Positions 44,237 to 53,215 of a DNA stretch of 64,000 nt are shown here, piece by piece. The notes beneath the pieces were generated by a model. The model was not told the DNA's origin and did not search any database. It saw only the letters and a list, made by a program, of their open reading frames with translations. Every line of letters begins with the position of its first letter. Positions within the stretch are counted from its first letter, which is position 1. Source of the stretch: GWE2-40-63 sp041664345 (GTDB lineage: Bacteria > Bacteroidota > Bacteroidia > Bacteroidales > SZUA-534); NCBI GenBank assembly GCA_041664345.1, contig JBAYKX010000005.1, positions 62,001 through 126,000 on the forward strand, given 5' to 3'. Made by a program: the position numbers and the translations under genes.

Positions 44237-44758
44237 TTATTGTTTTTCTTCCACTTTTTGCAATTTATCAAAGCCTTTCACATCCATCGATTTCGACATT
44301 TTTGCAATCTGTTTTATGTCAATATCGCCTAAAATATAAAGAAGCACCGGTTCCAACGGATCATTCACGGTCATTACAAATTCCGTAATTTTACTTCCAT
44401 TGTCGCGAACCTTAAACACAATTTCCTGCTTTCCATCTTTAACTATCATAAAGTCTTTATAAATTGGTTGTGACACCACTTTACTGATTTCCTGATAAAA
44501 AGCATCCCGGGCTTTGCTATCCAATTTGTCACCGGCAGTTAAAATCTTAATTGCCTTCAATCCTTTGGTCATGTTTTCTAAATCTTGATCCGATTCATCG
44601 TCCAATTTCGAGAATAATTCAAACATATAACTGGTAATGTAAACCGATGTATATCCCTCTTGTCCTGAATATTTATCGAACACTACGTTTAATTGCGATT
44701 CCTGAGCCATGCTGAGCATTGGCAGAAATGCCATCCAAATAAAAACTAACTTTCTCAT
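44237..44758 (-). CDS. DUF4252 exported protein
   Basis: 173 residues with a signal peptide (MRKLVFIWMAFLPMLSMAQ). It shares the pattern of the downstream lipoprotein, such as KDFMIVKDGKQEIVFKVRDN and ITEFVMTVNDPLEPVLLYIL, so the two are tandem paralogs. It lacks a lipobox Cys. The gap to the next gene is 5 bp. It is exported to the periplasm. Confidence 0.85.
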   Translation of the reverse strand: MRKLVFIWMAFLPMLSMAQESQLNVVFDKYSGQEGYTSVYITSYMFELFSKLDDESDQDLENMTKGLKAIKILTAGDKLDSKARDAFYQEISKVVSQPIYKDFMIVKDGKQEIVFKVRDNGSKITEFVMTVNDPLEPVLLYILGDIDIKQIAKMSKSMDVKGFDKLQKVEEKQ

Positions 44759-44792
44759 ACTATTTTAATTTTAAGGGTTGCTAATTAATAAT

Positions 44793-45278
44793 TTATTGTT
44801 TAATAGATTTCAATAGAATTGCCGGTTTGTTCAAGGTACTCATGCAACTTAAATTTTCCGTTCCTTTATTGAATTGAACCGATAAATTCTTCATTGCTTG
44901 TTTTGAATACTCAATGGCTACTTCCTTGTCGGATATGGGTTCACCGTTTATGTAAGCATAGATTACCGGTTTCTCTGTTACTCTCAACATAAAATTTACT
45001 GATAAGACGATGACGGCAGCAGCAGCAATACTTCCCATGTATATTAACATTTTCCTGATTTTTGTAGGTTGCTTTGGTTCAAAGAATCTTTCAAAATCAA
45101 GATCCAATGTTTCGCTCTTTTCAGCATCTAAAGCACCGAACAACATCTTTGCTTCCAATAATTCCGGATTATCCCCATCATATTGTTTTAGATAGCTCCT
45201 AAGCTTATTTTCATCGGCTACCGAAGTAAGGCCTTCATAATAATTATCCAAAAGTTTATTGTAATCCAATGGTTCCAT
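44793..45278 (-). CDS. Single-pass membrane protein, probable anti-sigma-like
   Basis: 161 residues with one transmembrane helix at 77-98 (KMLIYMGSIAAAAVIVLSV). The N-terminal 76 residues are cytoplasmic and acidic; the C-terminal part is outside. It overlaps the sigma factor gene by 23 bp, the usual arrangement of an anti-sigma factor. No zinc-binding or FecR motif is visible, so this is inferred from context. Confidence 0.75.
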   Translation of the reverse strand: MEPLDYNKLLDNYYEGLTSVADENKLRSYLKQYDGDNPELLEAKMLFGALDAEKSETLDLDFERFFEPKQPTKIRKMLIYMGSIAAAAVIVLSVNFMLRVTEKPVIYAYINGEPISDKEVAIEYSKQAMKNLSVQFNKGTENLSCMSTLNKPAILLKSIKQ

Positions 45279-45774
45279 AGCTTATTATTTTATTTAGTTC
45301 TTCACGTACTTTTTTTCTTGCTCTTGAAAGATTTACACGGATGGTTTCGGTTTTCATATCAACTAAAGGTTCAATTTCTTCAAATTCATACCCTTCAATA
45401 TCGCGGAGGTACATTATAGTTTTCTGTGGTTCGGTAAGTGTCTGAATCGATTTTCTCAACAATTCGTTAATTTCCTGATTTTCATAGCGGTTTGAATTAT
45501 CAACGGTTTCAATGCACCTTCGTAAATCATCTGACTTTTCGTATCTGACTTTTTTTTGCCGTAACTTATCCAAGCAACGGTTCTTGGTCATTGTCATGGC
45601 AAAGGCTTCAATACTTTCATACCTTTGTAATTCATCTTTAACAGTCCATAATTTCATCAGAACATCTTGCACCGCATCCTGTGCATCCATATCGTCAGCA
45701 AGTATCTGCTTCGAAAAACGATAAAGTTTATCCTTCAATACAAAAACTTTTTCTTTAAATTCCTCAGAAGTCAT
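45256..45774 (-). CDS. ECF-type RNA polymerase sigma factor
   Basis: 172 residues. Region 2 is seen in LADDMDAQDAVQDVLMKLW and region 4 in PQKTIMYLRDIEGYEFEEIE, followed by an HTH with VDMKTETIRVNLSRARKKVR. It probably directs transcription of the downstream membrane and DUF4252 genes. It is the first gene of a four-gene operon. The signal is unknown. Confidence 0.93.
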   Translation of the reverse strand: MTSEEFKEKVFVLKDKLYRFSKQILADDMDAQDAVQDVLMKLWTVKDELQRYESIEAFAMTMTKNRCLDKLRQKKVRYEKSDDLRRCIETVDNSNRYENQEINELLRKSIQTLTEPQKTIMYLRDIEGYEFEEIEPLVDMKTETIRVNLSRARKKVREELNKIISYGTIGLQ

Positions 45775-45948
45775 TATTTCTTTTCCTTTAAAGGGTTATA
45801 CAGTATGAGGACGAACCAAGGAAGAAAACATAACACCTTTCTTAAAAATATTTTCAATGGGTCATCTCAAAAAAAGAAAATTTTGAACTTTGTAAAAAAG
45901 AAACACCAATATCAACCTATTTTCTCTATTTTTGAATCAAAGATAACT

Positions 45949-46500
45949 ATGCGCCCGATTATTTACATATTGCTATTAAGTTTAGGATTTGTATCTTGTA
46001 ATACCCCTGTGCCTGATACTACTAAAAATCAACATCAAAGCAATCCTCCCATCAAAAAATGCAAAATTTATTCGTCCGATTTTGTTGCTCTAAATCCAGA
46101 TGATAAGGGTCAATTAATTCAGGTATTTGCATTTAACCGCCAAGGATTTGTTAATGAGCTGGTACGTTATGATATAGAGGGTAAGGTGATTGAAAAGTTT
46201 GATATAAAAGGCAATAATACCCTATTCCCTATACCCAACACATTGCAATTTATTGATACCCTAGTCACCACTTTCGATATGGATAGTTTGGGGGAATTGC
46301 ATCAGAAAGAAGTGAAACAATACAATAGCAATGGGTTGTTGGTTGAATTGAGTTACTTTGACGGGCAAAATAAAATATTAAAAAGAAACACGTATCAATA
46401 CGATTCACTGAACCTTATTACCAAAGACATTTATTGGGATATTGAACTAAATATTCCCCGACAAGTTATCCGGTATGAGTATGAGTTTTTCAGTGAGTAG
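45949..46500 (+). CDS. Hypothetical lipoprotein
   Basis: 183 residues from ATG 45949 (MRPIIYILLLSLGFVSCNTP) with lipobox Cys17. The remainder has repeated strands YDIEGKVIEKFDIKG, KQYNSNGLLVELSYFDG and YQYDSLNLITKDI, similar to the YD-type lipoprotein near the start of the window. A longer upstream frame would overlap the sigma factor on the other strand and lacks a sensible start. Its stop overlaps the FeoB-associated gene by 11 bp (convergent). Function is unknown. Confidence 0.7.
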   Translation: MRPIIYILLLSLGFVSCNTPVPDTTKNQHQSNPPIKKCKIYSSDFVALNPDDKGQLIQVFAFNRQGFVNELVRYDIEGKVIEKFDIKGNNTLFPIPNTLQFIDTLVTTFDMDSLGELHQKEVKQYNSNGLLVELSYFDGQNKILKRNTYQYDSLNLITKDIYWDIELNIPRQVIRYEYEFFSE

Positions 46501-46675
46501 ATTTTTTTAGGTCAACTACACTCTTTAACTCACATTTTGAAGCGCAACCTTCGCAGCCACTGGCACACGATGATTCTTTCTTCACAAACAGTTTTGCATA
46601 AGCTTTTCGTCCCGCAATAAAAAGGGCAGTTCCTATTATTAAAAAGGTAAGTATATTATAAATGACCTGTTCCAT
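46490..46675 (-). CDS. FeoB-associated Cys-rich membrane protein
   Basis: 61 residues. One membrane helix (about 5-24) precedes a cytoplasmic or exposed Cys-rich tail CASGCEGCASKC. Such proteins accompany FeoB in Bacteroidota and Firmicutes and may help bind ferrous iron. It is encoded 32 bp after feoB. Confidence 0.85.
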   Translation of the reverse strand: MEQVIYNILTFLIIGTALFIAGRKAYAKLFVKKESSCASGCEGCASKCELKSVVDLKKSTH

Positions 46676-46707
46676 ACAATTATCAAATTATTCAATTATA
46701 GTTTTTA

Positions 46708-49194
46708 TTAAAACAACCGGAAACCTATTTGGTTAACTAAAAAAGCTACCAACCAAGCGGCAGTTGTTGTATAACCAACCATAAAAAACGCCCACCGCCA
46801 TCGCCCCGATTCTTTTGCAATGGCACTCACCACTCCAATACATGGAAAATAAATAAGTACAAACAATAAAAAAGCCAACGCCGTGACTGGTGTAAATACG
46901 GGTTGCCCAAAAGCTGCTCCATGGTCATGCTTAATCTCTCTAAGGCGTTTCACCAATCTATTATCATCGGTGCCTTTTCCATTGTCCGATTGCAACAAAA
47001 CACCTATGGTACTTAAAACCACTTCTTTAGCTGCAATTCCACTTAAAAGGGCAATACCCGTGCGCCATTCAAATCCCAATGGTCGTATTACCGGTTCAAT
47101 AAAATGCCCAATCCTTCCCAAATAACTATTTTCTAATTGTTCCCGCTTTTTCTCCATCTGAATATCATTCATTTGTACGGCCAGCTTATTTTTTTGAAGT
47201 TCATCAAACGTTTCGTTTAATTCAAGGTTAATTTTAACCAAGTTCGAATCTAATTCACTGCTGTTTTTTGTGTTCTGAGGAAAATAACCCAATGCCCAAA
47301 TGATAATAACTGCAATTAAAATAACTCCTCCCACCTTTTGCAGGTACTGAGCCGATTTATCCCACATGTGCTTAACAATCGATTTGGTTGATGGAAGCCT
47401 ATAAGGGGGTAACTCCATTACAAAAGGAGCCTCTTTTGATTTAAACAACGTTTTATTAAAAAAATGGGCAGTAATTACAGCTAAAAGTATTCCTGTTAAA
47501 TACAAACCTATCAATACCAAGGTTGGGTTACTTGGAAAAAAAGCTCCAATAAAAAGTATGTATATCGGCAATCGGGCACTGCAACTCATAAAAGGGGTAA
47601 TGAGTATGGTAAGCAACCTATCGTTGCGGTTGCGAATGGTACGGGTAGCCATAATGGCAGGTACATTGCAACCAAAACCCATGATTAGCGGAATAAACGA
47701 CCTCCCATGAAGTCCAATTTTGTGCATAATTTTATCCATCATAAAAGCAGCCCGGGCCATATAACCGGTATCTTCCATGAATGAAATAAAAAGAAACAAA
47801 ATGAGAATGTTTGGCAAAAAAACAAGTACACTGCCAATTCCATTAATAATTCCATCAGTTATTAAATCGTTAAACATACCTTGAGGTAAGCTTGATTTGA
47901 TAAATTGATTTAAGATTCCTACTCCGGTATCAATCCATGCCATGGGATAACTCCCTAACTGGAACGTTGAAAAAAACATGAGAAACATAAAAGTGAAAAA
48001 CAAAGGCATTCCAAAAAAACGGTGAGTTAAAACCTTGTCAATGGCATTGGTATGCAGCCACCTTCTTGATTTTCCGGGCTTCAAGGTCTCTTTTAAGGCT
48101 CCGCTGATAAATCCATATTTAGCATCAGTAATAATCGCCTCTCCTTTTTCGTGCAACAATTCTTCAATACGCGAAATTTCTTTGTAAGCCGTTTTTAAAA
48201 CTTCTTTACTGGTTTGATGTTTTGAAACAAACCGAATGGCATGACTGTCTTGTTCCAATAATTTTATTGCTAAAAAACGTGGCGACATAGCAACTATCAA
48301 TTGCTTATCCTGTTTTATCTGTTCTCTGATTACACGGATGGATTGCTCCACTTCTTTTCCGTAATTTATATGAATATGCCGAACATTGGGGTCGCGGTTT
48401 TCATAAACATCAATTATTTTGCTGAACAAATCGGGTATTCCTTTGCCTTTGGTAGCCACTGTGGGAATAATTGGAATTCCAAGCAAACGACTCAATTTCT
48501 CAATTTCAAGCACTGCCCCAGAGTTTTCTAAATCATCGTACATGTTTAAAGCAATTATTACTTTAATATCCATGTCAATTAGCTGGGATGTAAGGTATAG
48601 GTTTCGCTCCAGGTTTGATGCGTCAATAACATTCACCACAATATCTGGATTGTTATGGAATATATGTTTCCGCACATACAATTCTTCAGGAGTATAAGCG
48701 GTAAGGGAATAGGTGCCGGGCAAGTCAACCAAATTAAAATTGTACCCATAATAGGAATACGTATTGTGCTTGGCTTCAATGGTCACTCCACTGTAATTTC
48801 CAACGTGTTCGCGTGCACCCGAAACAAAATTGAAAAGTGATGTTTTTCCACAATTTGGGTTTCCTACGAAAGCTACACTAATATTTTTCCCTTTGCTGTT
48901 GATTGAAATTTTGAGCTTTTCTTTGTCAATAATGCCTTCAAAAGGCTGCTCCGGCATTTCAGCCGCCATTTCCTGAGTTATTACTTCAATTAAATAAGCC
49001 TCCGATGGACGGAGCGAAACATGATAACCCATTACATTATATTCGGCGGGTCCGTGAAAGGGTCTCTTTTTTACCACCTCAACCAATTGCCCCTTCACAA
49101 AACCCATTTCCATAATGCGTTTACGGAATGAACCGTATCCTTTCACATTTATGATAACTCCCTTTTCGCCACTATTAAGTTCAGCAAGGTTCAT
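46708..49194 (-). CDS. feoB: Ferrous iron transporter, FeoA-FeoB fusion
   Basis: 828 residues. Residues 1-75 form a FeoA/SH3-like domain (NVKGYGSFRKRIMEMGFVKG). The G-domain has G1 GNPNCGKTS near 109, G3 DLPGTYSLTAYTPEE and G4 NMYD. A helix bundle and about eight membrane helices with two Gate motifs follow. It imports Fe(II) driven by or gated by GTP. Fused FeoAB is usual in Bacteroidota. A small Cys-rich partner gene follows. No clear Fur/DtxR box was identified upstream. Confidence 0.96.
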   Translation of the reverse strand: MNLAELNSGEKGVIINVKGYGSFRKRIMEMGFVKGQLVEVVKKRPFHGPAEYNVMGYHVSLRPSEAYLIEVITQEMAAEMPEQPFEGIIDKEKLKISINSKGKNISVAFVGNPNCGKTSLFNFVSGAREHVGNYSGVTIEAKHNTYSYYGYNFNLVDLPGTYSLTAYTPEELYVRKHIFHNNPDIVVNVIDASNLERNLYLTSQLIDMDIKVIIALNMYDDLENSGAVLEIEKLSRLLGIPIIPTVATKGKGIPDLFSKIIDVYENRDPNVRHIHINYGKEVEQSIRVIREQIKQDKQLIVAMSPRFLAIKLLEQDSHAIRFVSKHQTSKEVLKTAYKEISRIEELLHEKGEAIITDAKYGFISGALKETLKPGKSRRWLHTNAIDKVLTHRFFGMPLFFTFMFLMFFSTFQLGSYPMAWIDTGVGILNQFIKSSLPQGMFNDLITDGIINGIGSVLVFLPNILILFLFISFMEDTGYMARAAFMMDKIMHKIGLHGRSFIPLIMGFGCNVPAIMATRTIRNRNDRLLTILITPFMSCSARLPIYILFIGAFFPSNPTLVLIGLYLTGILLAVITAHFFNKTLFKSKEAPFVMELPPYRLPSTKSIVKHMWDKSAQYLQKVGGVILIAVIIIWALGYFPQNTKNSSELDSNLVKINLELNETFDELQKNKLAVQMNDIQMEKKREQLENSYLGRIGHFIEPVIRPLGFEWRTGIALLSGIAAKEVVLSTIGVLLQSDNGKGTDDNRLVKRLREIKHDHGAAFGQPVFTPVTALAFLLFVLIYFPCIGVVSAIAKESGRWRWAFFMVGYTTTAAWLVAFLVNQIGFRLF

Positions 49195-49435
49195 TAATTA
49201 TACTATTTCTAAAAAATATACTGTCCCAAATTTAGGTCAGCAAAAGTAGCTATTTTAATCTATTTAGAATGATTTAAAATAAGAATATTTTAGAAGTTGA
49301 GAGTATTTTAGAGTACTTAAAGTATTTAAAGTAATAAGAACCAAATTTTGGGGCTTTTCCGTTTCAAAAACAAAACTATAATCCAAATCTGTAATAATTG
49401 GCAGATTTTTTGACTATTGAACCAACCACACAAAA

Positions 49436-49443
49436 TAGTTTTG
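49436..49443 (+). promoter_or_regulatory. Bacteroidota -7 promoter element
   Basis: TAGTTTTG matches TAnnTTTG, 26 bp before the ATG at 49470; a TTTG at 49409-49412 sits upstream with a longer than usual 23-bp spacer. Confidence 0.4.
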
Positions 49444-49469
49444 TTACTTTGTAAAAACTACTGTCAATT

Positions 49470-50255
49470 ATGGAAGATAATTTATTTGATAAGTTAAAAG
49501 AGATGACTGGAAAGTTTCCTGAAAAATTTAGCATTCTTGAGCAGCAGATTGATATTAAATTGCAGATGGAATATTTCAAATACTCGAAAAAAGCAAAAAA
49601 TAAATCAAGCAAAAAAACACCCCTAAGTTTAGATACTGCTGATTTATATCAACCGGAACTTACCAATGAGGAAATAAAGGAATTGCTGGTAAAATTAGCA
49701 GCAATGGATGATCCAAAAGCATTTCGGATAATTGAAAACTATACCAAAAATGGCAAACCAGAATTGCTCGATTGGGCGATATTGTCGATGCAAGAGAATA
49801 AAATGCTGCTAGAGAGTACCTTGCTTAATGAAAATCAAGTGTTTATTTCCACCGGGTTGGGAGGAAAAGGTGTCATGCTTCGCTATTTTATTGTACTTAT
49901 TGGACTTGAAAACAATGAATTTATCGATTTTCAGAAAAAGCTCATCACTTCAGAATTTGATTTTATTTTAAAGGCCAACCAATCGGAGTTGGAAACCATT
50001 ACATTCTTTGATAATTATGCCACATTACTCGTATTAATTCCCTTTGAAATTCCAATCCAAAAAATATTTCGTTCTGCAGTAGATGAATGCAATCAATTTG
50101 GCAATTTTTTAAAACCCAACTTCTTAATTACCAATGTTAAAGTATTATCAAACAAAGAAATAAAAGATTTTGTGGAAAAAAATGAAATACCAGATACCGA
50201 TAAGCTTGATGAATTCGAAATTGGTTCCGATAATCCGGATGAAATACCTGAATAA
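49470..50255 (+). CDS. Hypothetical protein
   Basis: 261 residues, cytoplasmic, no signal or membrane segment. A short basic N-terminal region (KYSKKAKNKSSKKTPLSLDT) is followed by a mixed alpha-beta part with ELTNEEIKELLVKLAAMDDP and a late acidic tail (KLDEFEIGSDNPDEIPE). Codon use and overall composition look like a genuine gene. I do not recognise a family. It precedes a Dabb-family gene by 51 bp. Confidence 0.7.
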   Translation: MEDNLFDKLKEMTGKFPEKFSILEQQIDIKLQMEYFKYSKKAKNKSSKKTPLSLDTADLYQPELTNEEIKELLVKLAAMDDPKAFRIIENYTKNGKPELLDWAILSMQENKMLLESTLLNENQVFISTGLGGKGVMLRYFIVLIGLENNEFIDFQKKLITSEFDFILKANQSELETITFFDNYATLLVLIPFEIPIQKIFRSAVDECNQFGNFLKPNFLITNVKVLSNKEIKDFVEKNEIPDTDKLDEFEIGSDNPDEIPE

Positions 50256-50306
50256 TTGAACCAAAACATAAATACAATCTTTTAGTCTCTTTAAATTTTT
50301 CAAGCA

Positions 50307-50612
50307 ATGATACAGCACATAGTAATGTGGAAAATAAATGAAAATCACGAAGGGAAAAATAAAAGGGAACTTGCCCTGGAATTGAAAAACCGCTTGATGG
50401 AACTTAAAAAAGTTATTAAAGAAATTAAATCGTTGGAGGTTGGAATAAATGGAGCCAATTTAGAACGCAACCATGTTTTGGTTTTGGTAAGTCTATTCAA
50501 CAGCTTTGCCGATTTAGAAGTTTATGCTAACCATCCGGAACATTTAAAATTGGTAGAATTTGTTAGGCAAGTAACCCATTCTAAGGTAGCTGTTGATTAT
50601 GAAATAAGCTAA
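50307..50612 (+). CDS. Dabb family (stress-responsive A/B barrel) protein
   Basis: 101 residues. The start MIQHIVMWKINENHEGKNKR and the central LEVGINGANLERNHVLVLVS match the Dabb domain, a dimeric ferredoxin-like barrel. Members include stress proteins and enzymes of plants and bacteria. Role here is unknown. Confidence 0.88.
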   Translation: MIQHIVMWKINENHEGKNKRELALELKNRLMELKKVIKEIKSLEVGINGANLERNHVLVLVSLFNSFADLEVYANHPEHLKLVEFVRQVTHSKVAVDYEIS

Positions 50613-50643
50613 TAAAACTTGTTTTACTTAGAATAAAACCCAA

Positions 50644-50675
50644 ATTGAGCGATTTGGAAGGGCAAATCACTCAAT
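50644..50675. repeat. Hairpin repeat, copy 2
   Basis: ATTGAGCGATTTG and CAAATCACTCAAT pair with one mismatch around a GAAGGG loop. It resembles 43704-43736 and lies between the Dabb and DUF3276 genes, 13 bp before their shared terminator. Confidence 0.6.
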
Positions 50676-50687
50676 AGGATTCACAAT

Positions 50688-50714
50688 AAAAGCCGGTTTT
50701 CACCGGCTTTTTCT
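50688..50714. terminator. Bidirectional terminator
   Basis: AAAAGCCGGT (50688-50697) and ACCGGCTTTT (50702-50711) with loop TTTC form a perfect 10-bp stem ending in T's on one side and A's on the other. Confidence 0.9.
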
Positions 50715-51070
50715 TATTTTTTCTCTTGTAAATCTTCAAACTCTACATTGGTAAATTCTTTTACCTCAGGGGTTTCATCAATTTCCAATTCTGGTTGATT
50801 TAATCGAATGTATTCTACTACCTCATTCAATCCCTCTACAAACTTTTCAAAATCTTCTTTGTACAAAAACAATTTATGCTTTTCAAAATTGAACCTACCA
50901 TCACTTTCAAAATGCTTTTTACTCTCGGTAATGGTCAAATAAAAATCATTTTTCTTGGTTGCTTTCACATCAAAAAAGTAGGTTCTCTTTCCCGCTCTTA
51001 CTGACTTTGAGTAGATCTCTTCCCGGTCACTTCCATTTTCTTTTTTGTCAAATCCTTCCATCATCACCAT
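50714..51070 (-). CDS. DUF3276/PUR-alpha-like protein
   Basis: 118 residues. The core YSKSVRAGKRTYFFDVKATK, KKNDFYLTITESKKHFE and FNFEKHKLFLYKEDFEKF is the DUF3276 family, whose fold resembles PUR-alpha nucleic-acid-binding proteins. Role is probably RNA or single-stranded DNA binding. It is common across Bacteroidota. It is encoded between two convergent or divergent units with its own short gaps. Confidence 0.9.
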   Translation of the reverse strand: MVMMEGFDKKENGSDREEIYSKSVRAGKRTYFFDVKATKKNDFYLTITESKKHFESDGRFNFEKHKLFLYKEDFEKFVEGLNEVVEYIRLNQPELEIDETPEVKEFTNVEFEDLQEKK

Positions 51071-51224
51071 GAATTAGTATTATACTTCCATTTTTAAAAT
51101 TAATTCAAAAAAAAATCAATTCATCAAGAATTCAAAGCCCTATAAAGCTTTCTCAAATAAACACAATAGTTTTTCAAATTCAAAATAATATTGTTGATTC
51201 CTTTAACGCCTTACAAAATTTCTT

Positions 51225-51232
51225 TACTTTTG
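51225..51232 (+). promoter_or_regulatory. Bacteroidota -7 promoter element for nusB
   Basis: TACTTTTG followed by CACCCG matches TAnnTTTG and lies 44 bp before the nusB ATG. The -33 region has TTTAA at about 51202. Confidence 0.55.
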
Positions 51233-51275
51233 CACCCGTTCAAATAAAAATGAAACTTAAACGCTCTTTAAATAA

Positions 51276-52217
51276 ATGATTAGTAGAAGGTTATTGAGGA
51301 TTAAAGTATTGCAGTTGCTGTACGCATATTTTAATAGTAACGACGAAGGGTTAGCTCGCTATGAAAAAGACCTTTTTTACAGTATCGAAAAATCGTACGA
51401 TTTATACCATTTGTTCTTTGTATTGCTCCTCGACGTAAAAGAGTATGCTGTTTCAAGAATGGAGTTGGGGAAAAACAAAAGAGTACCCACTAGCAAAGAT
51501 TTAAGTCCTAACCTTCGATTCATCGATAACCGGGTTATCAATCAATTATCGAACACCAATAAAGTATATCAATATATTGAAGAAAAGAAACTTAATTGGA
51601 ACAATTACCCTGAGCTAATTAAGCGGGTTTACACCGATATGATGGAATCGGAAGCCTACCAGAAATATATGAGTTCTGAAACCAATACCTACAAAGAAGA
51701 TCAGGAATTTATTGTTACCTTTTTTTCGGAGTTTTTGGTAAATTCCGATTTATTGTATCAAGTGTTGGAAGAGCATTCTATCTTTTGGAACGACGACATA
51801 GAATTCATGCTTAGCATGAATGTTAAAACTATTGAAAAAGCAAAAGGCAACGACAAAGAATTAAAAGTTTTTCCGCTTTTTAAAAATGATGAAGACAAGG
51901 AGTTTGCAAAACTGCTATTCCGCATGGTTATTTTAAAACATAAGGAAAACTCTGATTTAATTCAATTGCATATAAAAAACTGGGATATTGAACGGGTTGC
52001 CCAAATGGACCTTTTGGTATTGGAAATGGCAATAACTGAAATTATGCAATTTACAAGCGTGCCCATAAAAGTTAGTTTTAATGAATATATTGAACTGGTT
52101 AAGTTTTACAGCACCGAACGCAGCAATGCTTTTGTAAACGGGGTACTCGATAAAATTATTAACCAATTAAAGAATGAAAATAAAATTAAAAAAGAAGGTC
52201 GCGGCTTAAAGGAATAA
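51276..52217 (+). CDS. nusB: Transcription antitermination factor
   Basis: 313 residues, the long Bacteroidota form with an N-terminal extension and the NusB domain at the C-terminus. The start MISRRLLRIKVLQLLYAYFN and the C-terminal VAQMDLLVLEMAITEIMQF and KFYSTERSNAFVNGVLDKI are characteristic. It helps transcribe rRNA operons with NusE. It opens a conserved gene order with a DUF1573 gene, yajC, ybbR and coaE. Confidence 0.95.
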   Translation: MISRRLLRIKVLQLLYAYFNSNDEGLARYEKDLFYSIEKSYDLYHLFFVLLLDVKEYAVSRMELGKNKRVPTSKDLSPNLRFIDNRVINQLSNTNKVYQYIEEKKLNWNNYPELIKRVYTDMMESEAYQKYMSSETNTYKEDQEFIVTFFSEFLVNSDLLYQVLEEHSIFWNDDIEFMLSMNVKTIEKAKGNDKELKVFPLFKNDEDKEFAKLLFRMVILKHKENSDLIQLHIKNWDIERVAQMDLLVLEMAITEIMQFTSVPIKVSFNEYIELVKFYSTERSNAFVNGVLDKIINQLKNENKIKKEGRGLKE

Positions 52218-52287
52218 TAAAATGATTTTCTATTTCGGATCGGATTTTGATAGAGCAGCAACTGATGTATATAAAAATAACCAGTAA

Positions 52288-52737
52288 ATGAAGCATTATA
52301 TTATCTATTTTATTGTTGCTACAAGCCTTTTATTGCTTAGTTGCAAAAACAAAAGTCATACAGTTTCCGCTGAAATTATAAACAACCCAATTACGGCTGA
52401 CAATTCTGATACCTCGGAATTGCCAAAAATTCAGTTTGAAAAAGTGGAACATGACTTTGGCATTTTAATGCAAGGAGAAAAAGTAACCTATACTTTTAAA
52501 TTTAAAAATATCGGGAAACAGGATTTAATTGTGAAAGAAGCCACTGCCAGCTGCGGATGTACCGTTCCAAAATTTACATCGGAACCTGTGGCACCCGGTG
52601 AACAAGGAGAAATTGAAGTGATTTTTAACAGTAGTAACCGCAGCGGAAGACAAGTGAAAACCCTTACGGTATGGACAAACTGCCAGCCCAATCAAACAAA
52701 ACTCCAAATTACATCTGAAATTGTTGAACCTAAATAA
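52288..52737 (+). CDS. DUF1573 lipoprotein
   Basis: 149 residues with lipobox Cys19 (LLLLSCKN). The conserved core is FKNIGKQDLIVKEATASCGC and TVPKFTSEPVAPGEQGEIEV, the ASCGCT signature. It resembles periplasmic immunoglobulin-like fold proteins. Its place between nusB and yajC is common in Bacteroidota. Function is unknown. Confidence 0.9.
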   Translation: MKHYIIYFIVATSLLLLSCKNKSHTVSAEIINNPITADNSDTSELPKIQFEKVEHDFGILMQGEKVTYTFKFKNIGKQDLIVKEATASCGCTVPKFTSEPVAPGEQGEIEVIFNSSNRSGRQVKTLTVWTNCQPNQTKLQITSEIVEPK

Positions 52738-52749
52738 ATAATCGAGAAC

Positions 52750-53076
52750 ATGAGTTTTTTAACATTCTTTTTAATGCAGCCCACCGGGCAACAAGGAAGT
52801 GCTCTGGGGCAATTGCTTCCATTAGTCGTAATCATTGCTATCTTTTACTTTTTTATGATCCGTCCTCAAATGAAAAAACAAAAAGAGGTGCGTGTATTCC
52901 GCGAAGGAATTAAAAAAGGCGATAAAGTGCTTACCGTTAGTGGAGTTTATGGAAAAATATCAGAAGTAAATGACAGTACCGTTTTACTTGAAATAGCTGA
53001 CGGTGTGAGAATTAAAGTTGACAAAGCCGGTTTGGTTAAAGACAATTCCGACATATCAACTGAAAAAGCAAAGTAA
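52750..53076 (+). CDS. yajC: Preprotein translocase subunit YajC
   Basis: 108 residues. One membrane helix (LLPLVVIIAIFYFFMIRPQM) leads into the conserved MKKQKEVRVFREGIKKGDKV and LTVSGVYGKI. It is an auxiliary component of the SecDF complex in the inner membrane. It begins 12 bp after the DUF1573 stop. Confidence 0.95.
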   Translation: MSFLTFFLMQPTGQQGSALGQLLPLVVIIAIFYFFMIRPQMKKQKEVRVFREGIKKGDKVLTVSGVYGKISEVNDSTVLLEIADGVRIKVDKAGLVKDNSDISTEKAK

Positions 53077-53215
53077 TTCCGTTTACGATTCGCTAAACCC
53101 GCGATCTTTTTGTTTGATGTTGAACGAACTACAGATAATAATTATTTGTATTTTTGAAACCATTCGAAAAGATTTCGGGTTTTTTTATTCGTAGTTTTAA
53201 CTGTGCCTTAATCCT

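Noticed and set aside
49195..49469. Fur or DtxR operator upstream of feoAB
   Set aside because: The region is A/T-rich and contains several partial inverted repeats, none of which matches a known iron-box well enough.
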